Assembly: GCF_037975245.1 (NCBI RefSeq)
Contig: NC_092562.1
Coordinates: forward strand, 478,501 to 542,500
Source of the DNA: Apostichopus japonicus
Lineage: Eukaryota; Echinodermata; Holothuroidea; Aspidochirotida; Stichopodidae
Direction of reading: 5' to 3'
DNA length: 64,000 nt
How positions within the stretch are numbered: the stretch's first letter is position 1; each line of letters begins with the position of its first letter. The position numbers and the translations under genes were made by a program. Shown here one piece after another: positions 36,064 through 46,500 of this stretch. A model generated the notes under the pieces. That model saw nothing but the letters and a program-made list of their open reading frames with translations. It made no database searches and was not told where the DNA came from.

Positions 36064-37344
36064 CCTATTGGTAGGATAACAATTGTTAAAACCTTAGGTC
36101 TTTCTCAGCTTGTTTTTCTTTTTCAAGTTCTTCCGGACCCCCCATTGAACTTTCTGAAGAATCTTGAGACTGTCCTCTTTCGTTTTATTTGGGCTGGAAG
36201 ACCAGATAAGATTAAGCGTAATACTTTAATTGGTTCAATCGAACATGGCGGCTTAAAAGCAATTCACATTGGTTCCTTTATCCAGGGTCTCAAATGTACT
36301 TGGGTTAAAAGGTACATTAATGATATAACGGCTTATTGGAAGTTATTTTTTGATTTGCATTTAAAGAAGTATGGGAAAGAATTGTTATTTAAATGTAATT
36401 ATCAAACTAGTGATGTTTTAATTGATAACAATTTTATAAGAGATGTCTGTCGAGCTTGGTCATGCTATTTCTTTAAAAAAAACGTGGCCAATTTTCGAAA
36501 TGAAATTATTTGGAATAATTCAGCTTTGAAAATTGATAGAAAGATTTTCTTCTATAAATTCATGTATGAAAAGGGCGTCATTAAGGTGGGAGATTTGTTG
36601 GACGGCAACGGTTATTTATTATCTTTAGCTAGTTTTAAACAGAAATTTTCCTTAGATTTTTTTCCATTTACTCTTTTTTATGGTATTGTTTCTGCAATAC
36701 CTAGTCATTGGAAAGAGAATATGGGCGCATTTAACAATGACGAAATTGAGAATAATGGGTTAGACATTCTTAATCAAATACCGCCTATCTCTCGTCAAAT
36801 TTATAGGTCATTGATCAAGTCTATAATTGTTCCCCCAATAGCTATTAACAAATGGGGAAATAATTTTGAGTTTATTGATTTGCAGTGGCAGACTATTTTC
36901 CGTATTCCTTTCATTTCTTGTAGAGAAAGCAAGATTTGTTATTTTCAATACCGTTTTCTCCACCGTATACTGGGAACTAATCATTTACTCTATCGCATGA
37001 ATATCAAGGAAAATGCAAGCTGTACGTTCTGTGGGAGACATGATGAAACGATAGAGCACCTTTTTTGGGATTGTCAAATTACTTCAAACTTTATATTAGA
37101 TATTGAGCGACATGTGCTAGGTATGCAATTTATTTTCACCAAGAGTGACATTTTCTTTGGCTACAAGCTAATTCTGAGTCATCCGTATAATTTTCTCATC
37201 TTTCATTTGAAGTACTATATCTTTAGTCAAAAGATGAATAATGAAGTGCCAATATTAAATGAATTTATCAATAAATTTAAGTTCATCCTTCAAGTAGAAA
37301 AAAGTTTGGATAGATCTCATATACGGAGCAAAATAACTTTATGA
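36064..37344 (+). pseudogene. C-terminal part of LINE ORF2 (truncated)
   Basis: The frame is open from the insertion junction (PIGRITIVKTLGLSQLVFLF) to a stop at 37342-37344, about 426 codons. GRITIVKTL...FIWAGRP is the end of the reverse-transcriptase/thumb region of L1-clade LINEs. CTFCGRHDETIEHLFWDC is the C-terminal zinc knuckle (CX2C-X8-H-X4-C). The catalytic RT motif and endonuclease are absent, so the fragment cannot mobilise itself. No ATG is needed or expected at 36145 (that codon is TTG). Confidence 0.9.
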
Positions 37345-37529
37345 TAGCCTTTGTACTGCGTTCAGAAATTGTCATTTTATTCATGAACTCAGCTAAACGT
37401 TTAAATTACTATGTATAAGCGATAGTTATGATACTATTAGATACGTGAAAAAAAATGCATTCAATATTCATATGTACACATGCATGTATTTACAGAATAA
37501 AGGAGTTGGAAAAAAAAAAAAAAAAAAAA
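36064..37529 (+). mobile_element. 5'-truncated non-LTR retrotransposon (L1/Tx1-like LINE)
   Basis: Bounded by a 15-bp target-site duplication, aagttttcccaatag, at 36049-36063 and 37528-37542 (its first two A's merge with the poly(A) tail). It ends with AATAAA at 37496-37501 and about 20 A's. The insert begins directly inside reverse-transcriptase coding sequence, the usual result of incomplete reverse transcription. An uninterrupted frame and clean duplication suggest a recent insertion. Confidence 0.9.
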
Positions 37530-37760
37530 GTTTTCCCAATAGTGTTGTTTCATGCAGCATGTGTTGGATGAAGTTTTAGCCACCGCCAAATATGATTTGG
37601 ATAAATAATCTCACGCATTATTTTCTATTTATAGCCACACAAAAAGACTATGCCACCAAATATCTGGGGGGTATTAGATACTATATCCCCCTACCCCCAC
37701 CTAAAATATTGGGGGGACATGTCCCCCCGTCCCCCCATGATCGCCGCCCATGCCTGCCAT

Positions 37761-38493
37761 AACTAATTCCCAGTGTTACCCCAGACAACGTCAGCGCCAC
37801 CACACATCGGTAAAACCTCTGCTCCTGTTTTCAACGTACAGTTTACCAGTAAGACGTCAAAAATATACTAATAGAGGTCAGTATTTATCTTTGTAAGTTT
37901 TCGAATCTTCCGATCAAGGGAGTCACACGGTTCTGCATGCTATGTAGTATGGATCAGTGAAGGACATAGTAAAGTCGTCAGGCGGTTCAAATGAGTTTAT
38001 ACAGCCATGTAACAACATGCAGAACCGATACACTGGGCAGTAGCGGCACACACGGGCATATGTAAACATATGTTATTACTTTATGTATCTTTCGCCGTGG
38101 TTTTACAAAAAAACAGTTGTAATGAATTGATGAGCCGACAGGTAATTTAGTGTAACTTTGATCGTTGCTTCATTAATAACTTAGTTAATTAGACTTAGCT
38201 AACTCGTCGTAAGCAACATTGGCAAGTTAGGCCTAGGCCTAGCCTACACTGCAGTAACTGTAGCCAAGCTTGTCCTAACGTTCTTAGGCGGGGGCTAAAG
38301 TTAAGGTACGGTACACCTGGGCTAAGGCAATGTAAGATAACAGCCAGATGCCTAGGTGTTAGTGTTGATTTGACGACGAGGTAAAATGTGTCGTGGAAGA
38401 TATGACAGCGTGCTTTATCTTTAAACTTTTGTAGTCTAATGTTAGGATAAGAAACTGCTACAGAGTAGGCCTATACCATTACCTGTCACCTAG
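37761..38493. other. No recognised feature
   Basis: Unique-looking sequence between two mobile elements; taggcctaggcctagcc runs near 38227 are low-complexity. No coding signal. Confidence 0.5.
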
Positions 38494-38501
38494 CCTATTT
38501 G

Positions 38502-39088
38502 GTTCCGACGTCTCTATGTTCCGGCGTCGCTATGTTCCGGCGTCGCTATGTTCCGGCGTCGCTATGTTCCGGCGTCGCTATGTTGCCGCGTGGCTATTTT
38601 GCGACGTGGCTATGTTGCGACGTGGCTATGTTCCGACGTGGCTATGTTCGGACGTCTCTCTGTTCCGAAAAATAGAAAAAATCTGGAGCAATTGTTTTTT
38701 ATGAAAAAATTTGTTTGTAGCAAGAAAAGTAGTTTGTGACCCCAATATTTTTGTGACAAAATTTATTTGGGGACTTCATTTTTTTGGACCAACATTTTTT
38801 CGGACCAAATATTTTGAGACCAAAGTTTCTGTCCACAAAATTTGGAGTAGAAACAAATTTCGGGTCACAAGCAATTTTTGGTCACAAGCACTTTTTGGGT
38901 CAGAACAAATTTTGGGTCACGTTTTTTTTGGGGGGTGGGTGGGTGGGTGGAATTTTGGTCCAAAAAAATGTTGATCACCAAAATATTGGGGTCTGAAAAT
39001 TTGTTTTCTTGGTACAAACGATTTTGACCTTATTTATTTTGTCGGTACATAGAGACGTCGGAACATAGAGACGTCGGAACATGTAACC
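38502..39088. mobile_element. Foldback-type element with subrepeat termini
   Basis: The left arm (38502-38665) is about ten copies of a 16-bp unit, gttccgacgtctctat and variants. The right arm (about 39045-39082) has two copies of the same unit in inverse orientation (atagagacgtcggaac). The interior has degenerate repeats of ttttgggtcacaa type. The 8-bp direct repeat cctatttg at 38494-38501 and 39089-39096 looks like a target-site duplication. No coding capacity; open frames on the left arm are repeat translations. Confidence 0.65.
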
Positions 39089-39096
39089 CCTATTTG

Positions 39097-40393
39097 AGCT
39101 CTGCAGTGCTCTGCAGAACTTGTTTCATATCACCATAGTAACAAACTAGCCTAACCACTTTCATATCAGATTCAGAACAGAATGTGCAACTTGTTTCCTT
39201 CAAGTTTTGTGAATATGAACAATTACTTCTAAGGCCTACCTTTAAGTTTAAGGCTACAGGCCCTACTATTGTACTAAAGGACCCTTTACTCCCTGTTTCA
39301 TCTTTTGTCAACTAGCCCAGTAGAAATTCATATACAAATATTAAAATTTTGTTGGTAAAGTACCAAGCAGATGTTAAACATGCCTTTCACTTTCTTCAGG
39401 AGCTGTGCAAAATGTTGTAGGTTCACAACTATAATATATTGTTTTTAGAGAAGTGCATGATTTTTCTGCTCAAAAATTGTTATGTAGTTTGTTACATGTA
39501 CATTAGTACCAGGGCAGAGAGTGCATTGAATATGATCTGTTAATACTTTAATAACTATAACAAATTTGTGGAATTTTAGTGAACTTAGTCCAATTTAAAT
39601 TTAGCAACAACTTTTCCTTATTTTTGAGTAGTTGGACTTAAGCCTATTTCAGACCTGTTGACTTCATTCTCTTAGTGTTAAGAAAAACAAATTTCAAATG
39701 TCTTTACATCAAGAGTTAGGCAATAGCTCCACATACTTTACATTGTAGAGATAGCTAATTAGCGGCTGCACTGGGCCTGTTATGTATGAGCAGTATGTGT
39801 GTCAGTTTATACCACGTGGATATAATACTGTATTCAGTTCATTACTTCTATCAGTGGTATTGTTCTCATGCATACTGTAGGTTATGTTAATAGCTAGACC
39901 AGTGGTCTATAGTTGGTGTGGTACATGCTACATTCCTCCTATCAATGGTATAAATTGTTCTAATGCATTTGTGTTATGTAAATAGCTAGACAAGCAGTCT
40001 AATTATGGTCAGTCTGAATAAAGAAGTAAGGCAGAGCCTCGCAGACCCTCAGAGTGTGCACATGTATTTTCTTATTTCTGTGTTTTGTGTTCCAAGTCTG
40101 TCCGTTGTCAAGCCCTCTGACTCTACAACATCAGTGAAAAGTCAGTTAATGTTGCAGAAATTGTACCAAGAGAAAAAGGCCTACACATAGTTGTCATATG
40201 TAGAAACTCAAAACTTGTAATATATACAGAAGCTTTTAAAGCACCAGTTCTAACAAGAGATGGATTTGAAAGCATTTCAAAATTTTGAACTGTTTCATGG
40301 ATTGTATTCACCTTCATGTGAAAATAATGATACATACATTTATCCAAGAGTGCGTTGCAAAGGTAGAAACTTTTGTTTTTTTCTCTCTCGTAG
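39097..40393. other. Presumed promoter/5' region of the FRRS1-like gene
   Basis: No coding exon recognised. The next exon has a good splice acceptor (pyrimidine tract then tag), so a 5' UTR exon and the promoter should lie upstream, in or before this stretch, but neither can be placed from sequence. Confidence 0.35.
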
Positions 40394-40527
40394 CATTGAA
40401 ATTACCCACTCTATGCAGACCAGAGACCTTGACAAAGATGAAGAAAACCTGGTCTTCCCTTCTTTTTGTTTCCTTTATCCTCTCTCTGATGATACTTCCT
40501 CTGAATGTGTCAGGTCACGCAGGTCAT
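40394..40527 (+). CDS. FRRS1-like: Signal-peptide exon (5' UTR part 40394-40437)
   Basis: ATG at 40438 starts MKKTWSSLLFVSFILSLMIL then PLNVSGHAGH: two lysines, an 18-residue hydrophobic core and a likely cleavage around NVSG/HAG. A strong acceptor (ttttttctctctcgtag) precedes 40394 and donor gtaagt follows at 40528, phase 0. The next recognised coding exon on this strand also starts in phase 0. A longer Pro-rich open frame reading through the donor is rejected. Confidence 0.6.
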
Positions 40528-43500
40528 GTAAGTATCAAAATAATATCATTGAGTTACCTCCGAAATCTGTTTTCAACTGCACTATTCCCTCACCTGCCCC
40601 TTGTCTCCCCTGCCCTTTTCCTTCACTTCCCTGCCCTCCCCCTCCCTGTCCTTTCCCATCCCAGCCCTTTCCCCCTGCCCCTTTCCTCCCATACCTTTTC
40701 CCTCCTCTCTCTGTCCCAATGCATTATTTTAACCTTGTCCTCCCATATGTATATCGTATACAATTACTGGGTGTTTTTGACTCAATTATTCATGTACATA
40801 ATGAAAGTGGTTGTTCTGGTTGGACACCTTCAAAGATTGTTGTGGGTGTTAGGATGCCATCAGGAATACAAAGTTAGAAATGTGTTCCAGCTCTACCAAG
40901 AGATCTACAGTATCTGTGGTCACCTTTAACAACCATTTACTTGAGCACTGTGGGTGTTGGTCAGAACCAGTCTCAGTACTTGCCTTTAGTGTGTGCTGTG
41001 TCTCCAAGTTCTAACTACAATGTAAAGTACTAATATTCATCTTTGTTCTTTCAAAGTCATAATTTGTAATTTGCATTTTTATTTTTATGGAGGAGGATTC
41101 AATAATTTTTTTGTCGTGGTTCAGTATCCTTGTATGTTGGTGTTCTTTCTTTCCAAGCATTTAAGGTATGGTGTTACAGTAACTTCCAGTCACGAAGTCT
41201 GTAAGGGTCCACAGTACCCGTAATGTAAATTAGTACCAAGTGAGAGTCAAATTACAGTGCTTCACATACAAAATGTACACCACATACATGTACAGTATTA
41301 TAATTGTGCTTAACATTGAACCTATGGAGTAGGTATCGCACAAAATAAAAAAACAGTTGTACCATAATAAACTCTTATAAATATCACAAAATGGATGTCA
41401 ACTTGGCTAACTAAAAGTTTTGTTGCTAGGATACTTTCTGAAGAAATTCGTAATTTACATGTTAGTAGGGAAATAGGAATTTTTAAAATATATTTGACAT
41501 TTTGTGCATTATTTTAGCATTAAAAAAAGAGTTCATAACTTCATATTAACAGGATTTTACTGTCACATTTTGTGGAAATTGACCTCAATTAATCTTCATC
41601 TTTATCTAGACTAGATTGAAAAACACACTTCTAGTATGTGAAGTTGTGAACATGTGAAAATCTGTAGTGCATTCCTTGCAAATTGTGGGTTCAAACTACA
41701 CACACAACATGACTTAAATGGTTACCACAGTCAGCATATATCCAGTATGTACACTATGCTTAGCCTTAGAAGTCTGTCAATTCTTTGTAAATATATAGAT
41801 ACTACACTGCATTACCATGCCATTAATTAGTTTACAGTACAGCACAGGTCACAGCCTGTCAATACAAAAAAACTTCCACAAACAAACTATACACTACACA
41901 TAACATGAAATATGTAACAGATCAACATTGGTTATGCAATTGATCTTCTAGAAATAAATCACATGTGCATTTTGGTGTTTATACACTAGTGAAAATCAAT
42001 GAACTGTCAAGCGAACCTTCAAAATGAGTACATAGTGTATGCGCGTTCAAAGATCTGGTAAATATAGTATGTTTAGTTTTGATGTGAGTTCTTACTGTGA
42101 CATTATTCGACATCTGTGCAGGTTGTTCAAGTACTTTACAGTACCTATTCGACTAACAGTTTTGGTAGTACTTTACTGTGTACATACAGTGTATGTTAAA
42201 TGAAGTGTTTAATGTAATTTGTAATGTGTCAGTTCCAAGGAAGGCTGTCAATTGTTATAAAAGCTATGGGACTGTACATAACTTCTGTGTATGTATGTCC
42301 TGTTTATATCTATATATATATTTGTTCACTTCCTGTTGCAAAAGGCAATAGGCAGATGTAGAGCAAATAATATAATATAGTATACATCTATACTGTAATT
42401 TACAGCATGCTGTAAATTACAGTATATTAGGTATTCTTTATTATATATATATTTATAGACCATATCAACATGTCGATTTATTTATGCCTCTAGATCTTAC
42501 AGCTGTGAGATACAGCACTTGTACATTTGGATCCTTTCTTGAGTGGAACACAACGAAGATAAACGACAGAAAATTGATTGACTTTGAACAGAGATTGGCA
42601 CAAAGTATTCACTGTACACTATACATGAAGAGAAACAATCAGTTTATAGAGAAACAATGATAGCTACAGTAGGAAAAAATGATGGACATATTCTCTGCGG
42701 GTTGATCTCAGATCTTGTTAAATCTCATGTGACCTTGTCGGTATCTCTGTGGAGACCTTTTACGTAAACATCTGATCAACCATAAATTAAGCTGTAACAT
42801 GTTGGGAAATCTTTTATATAAAATTAAAGTAACTTCTCTACTCCAAGACCTGTACATAGTTAGTTACACAAGTGACACACAACAAGAAGGTTTCACTGTA
42901 TTTACTTCGTTCCCCACTTACCTGTCTCCCCACAACCTATGCACCGCATTCTACCGTGTCTAGAATGCCCTGGTAATCTTTTAACACTGTACACCCTCAT
43001 TGGCCCTAATGGCCTTCCTTCATTTTTCTACCCACAAAGTGTCTCAATGTGTTTTTCGGAGTTAGAAAAATTTTCGCGAAATTCGCCCGGATTACCTTGG
43101 ATTTATACTCTAGAAGTTTCCTATCAGGACTTCTGCACTTCCAAGGATCTTTTCCAGCCTGATAAGTATCCTTTTCTTGTAGGGAAGGGTGTTTTTGGGG
43201 GCTGTTTTTAGTGTACACTCTCGCCCATGCGTTCGTTTTTTCTTACGTAACGTTTTTAGGGTAACAGGTAGTAGCTCTGCGAGACTACTTCGTTCGTTGC
43301 CTATACCGCCTTGTTTACGCGGATAGGCATATATTTTCGTAGGTACATGTTTCAGCTTTTCTTACTTTAAAAGATAATATGTTTTGCTTGTTTCATGTAC
43401 CTTCGTTACTTCTTACGCTTTTGTGTGGGTTTTCCCCTTGTAGCGTAATTTGTAGCGTTGCCTATACCGCCTTGTTTACGCGGATAGGCATGTTTTCCGT

Positions 43501-46500
43501 ATGTACATGTGTTTCAGCTTTTCTTACTTAGCATAAGATGTTTTGCTTTCATGTACTTCGTTATTTTTTACGCTTTCAGTGTGGGTTTTCACTTTTGTAG
43601 CGTAGTTGTAGCCACGTTCCGATATCTCCTAACTAGTCGAGATAGTCGGCTCGTTTCGTTGTTTTTCATGTTAAGACGGGAGTATCCTTGATTTCATATA
43701 TTGTTGTATATTTTCATGTTTCCTCCAGTTGTTGCTACGTGCGCGCCCTGAGTCTCATGACTTGGGGTGTACCTCGTAGCCTTGTTCCCCCCTCCGCTGG
43801 TTCGCGGTTAGGGGGTTCTCTCCCTTATATACATGTTTCGTCCTTTTACAAGTTTTCGATGCATATATGTTTAGTAACGTTGCTTCCATATGTCGGAAGT
43901 GTTTCTCCTTGTAACGTATCTTGTAAGCCGCGAACTCCTATCCAATACTAGGCGGTTCGATTACGTTGTTGTTGTTCTTGTTTGAACCTTCATATATTTG
44001 TTCATATTTTCATGTTCTCCATGGGTTTCGCTACTCGTGCACCTCCTAAGTGTCGGGAGTTTTCACTTGGGGCGTATCTCGTAGCCTTGTTCCTCCCTTC
44101 CCGCTCTGTACGCGGATAGAGGGGTTCTCTCCCTTGTATACATGCTTCGTCCTTTTCCTTCATGTATTCTAGTTACGTGTTCGCTTCTAAGTGTGGGAAG
44201 TTTTTCACTATTGTAGCGTACCTTGTAAGCCGCGAGCCTCTAGCGGGGCGCGTTGTTTTTGTCACGTAACTTTACTCTCTGTTAGCATACTCCCACCCTA
44301 CTTCCTCCTTATAGTCGTTCCGTTTGATACGTTAGACTATTTGCCGTTAGTCTCTCCTTAACGTGGGTTTCTCAGACATGTCTCGAAGCCACCTTAAATG
44401 TGTGAGCTGTTCCGAGACCTCTGTCTAGTCTGTTTTGTTTTCACACCAGACAGTGGCAGCACATCGACACCTGGCTAGCAGGCCGGGACAGGTTAGATCT
44501 ATCACCGAACCCACAGTTCCCCTGGAGGGAATCGGAGGAGAGACAGGAGATGAAGAGGAAGTGAGAGAGTTGGTGGGAGTTGAGATGGAGAGAGGCCAGG
44601 AGAGGGCCGGAGAAGAGAGAGAGAGAGAGAGATGGAGATTTGCCACCCAAGGTGCCGGCGTTGTCCGGATGTACCACCAAGGGCTAGGGCAAGGGCAAGG
44701 CTCAAGGCCAACCAAAAGCCCATGTGAGAGAGAGAGAGATGCAGATTTTGCCACCCAAGGTGCCGGCGTTGTCCGGATGTACCACCAAGGGCAAGGGCAA
44801 GGCTCAAGGCCAACCAAAAGCCCATGACAAAGACGGCCAGAGCGGACAGTCCGTCCGGGTCGCAGAGAGCGGCACCCGTTGTGGTGCGCGCAAAGAGAGG
44901 GGCTCCGGAGAGCCAGGGTCCGGCGAGACCTCAGAAGGAGCCCGGAACAGACGTTCCCCTCCGACCCAAGGAAGGCTAGGCTCAAGGCCAATAAAAAGCC
45001 CTTTAGAAGTTCCGACCGGAACGGACGGAATGTCCGGGTCGAGGAGAGTGGTACCCGGCGTGGTACGCACACAGAGATAGGCTCCGGGAGCCCGAGTCCG
45101 GCGAGAGAGGCCGGAGGAGAGAGAGAGAGGAGAAAGATATTGCCCCCCAAGGTCCCGGCACCGTCCGGATTCTATGACCAAGGGGGAAGGCAAGGGCAAG
45201 GCTCAAGGCCAATAAATAGCCCATTTGAAATTCCGACCGGAATGGACAGAATGTCCGGGTCGAGAGGAGTGGTACCCGGCTAGGTACGCACACAGAGATG
45301 GGCTCCGGGGGCCCGGGTCCGACGAGACCACGGGTCCAGCGAGACCTCACAGGGAGTGCGGAACCGAGGTTCCACTCCGGATCCCAGGAGTCGGTCCCGG
45401 AGCCGGGAACCGATGAGATCAACAACTGCTGGGCCCCCAGAACGGGGTGGTAAGGGCAGACGCCCAATCCGAAAGGAAAGCCGGCTGGAGCGAGGTTCCC
45501 ACGGCAAACGGAGATATACTTATCCCCAGTCTCAAAGTTAATCCCGCCTCCAAGAGGGGGAAGAGTCTCTTTCATCAGGGGAGTGTTGCCCCCCGGAACT
45601 AGCAGCTTGAGCTGCGACGACAGGTTCGAATCAATTGCGGAAAGACACTGCAATCGCTACACCATTTATCATTACACATCCCGAATGTGTGTTTAATGAG
45701 TACCAGCAGAAACCAGGACATGACATAGATTTCCTGTGCATTCATGGGTCATATTCTCCTCGCTAATTATATTTCTCTCTCGTTATAATTCATCGCCATA
45801 TGTCTAGGTTTGAAACCTTGCTTATGTTTTGTTGTTTAAAACGCTGGTGGAACCCCCTCCAGAGCATGTTAAAAGGCGCAAACTGAAGCGATTCTAGTAC
45901 AGTCTCGTTACTTAGTACCTTGGCAACCTGCCAAGAAGAGAACGTTCTCGAAGCTTGGCAAAGTGCCAGGAAAACGAAGCCTTCCAAGAGTCTTGGCAAA
46001 CTGCCAAGACAATATTCCCGCGCTGTGTATTTGTTATGAGAGGAGGGGGGCCAAGCAGTCACCTGGATTGACACGTGTAAGCTCAACGTTTGCTGCAACG
46101 AGCTGTCGACTACGTGAGCGATCCCATGGAATAAACCTCTCTCTCTATTTTTTGGGTGAATTTCCAAGACAAACGCGTTAGTAGTAAGTTGGAAAAGGGG
46201 TAGATAAAACCCCAACAAAGGTACAAGCGCTAACGCGCTCCGAGCATACAGTATGCGCTTCGTGAATAATGTTCGATGTTCCGACATTTTAAGCACAGTT
46301 GCATTTCGTAGCAGCTGATAGCCTAGTCGTGGCTATGCGCTAGGTGGTTTCAATAGGAAGTTGGATACTTCTACTGTACTACACTACGAAATTGACACGT
46401 CTCGACATGGAGAGATTTGAGGAGTAACGGGTACGTTATCATAACATTTATTACGTGTTTATTACGTTAAATGTGGTGTGGTAAAAACGTCGACATAACG

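Larger units (their letters stand above)
35752..37752 (+). mobile_element. hAT-like non-autonomous element, interrupted by a LINE
   Basis: Left end caggggcagcgat and right end (read on the minus strand) catgggcggcgat match at 11 of 13 positions. An exact 8-bp direct repeat, cctgccat, flanks it at 35744-35751 and 37753-37760. An 8-bp duplication and CA-rich ends suit the hAT superfamily, but no transposase is present. Removing the LINE and its extra duplication leaves about 522 bp. G/C-runs (gggggg near 35910, 37675, 37715) are part of the element. Confidence 0.7.

Noticed and set aside
38516-38739. Arg/Tyr-rich open frames (MFRRRYVPASLC)
   Set aside because: Translation of the 16-bp subrepeat of the foldback element.
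40260-40929. Two overlapping plus-strand open frames of 205 and 214 codons
   Set aside because: Both run through a strong splice donor at 40528 into a C/T-rich tract; only the signal-peptide part from 40438 is supported.
44425-45653. Long minus-strand open frames (241, 216 and 131 codons)
   Set aside because: Antisense to the GC-rich, repeat-bearing gag-like region; Leu/Pro/Ser composition mirrors the Arg/Gly/Glu repeats and several frames are open at once.
45790-46296. 168-codon minus-strand frame within the DIRS element
   Set aside because: No recognisable domain; region looks like repeat or LTR-type sequence with inverted cttggcaa motifs.
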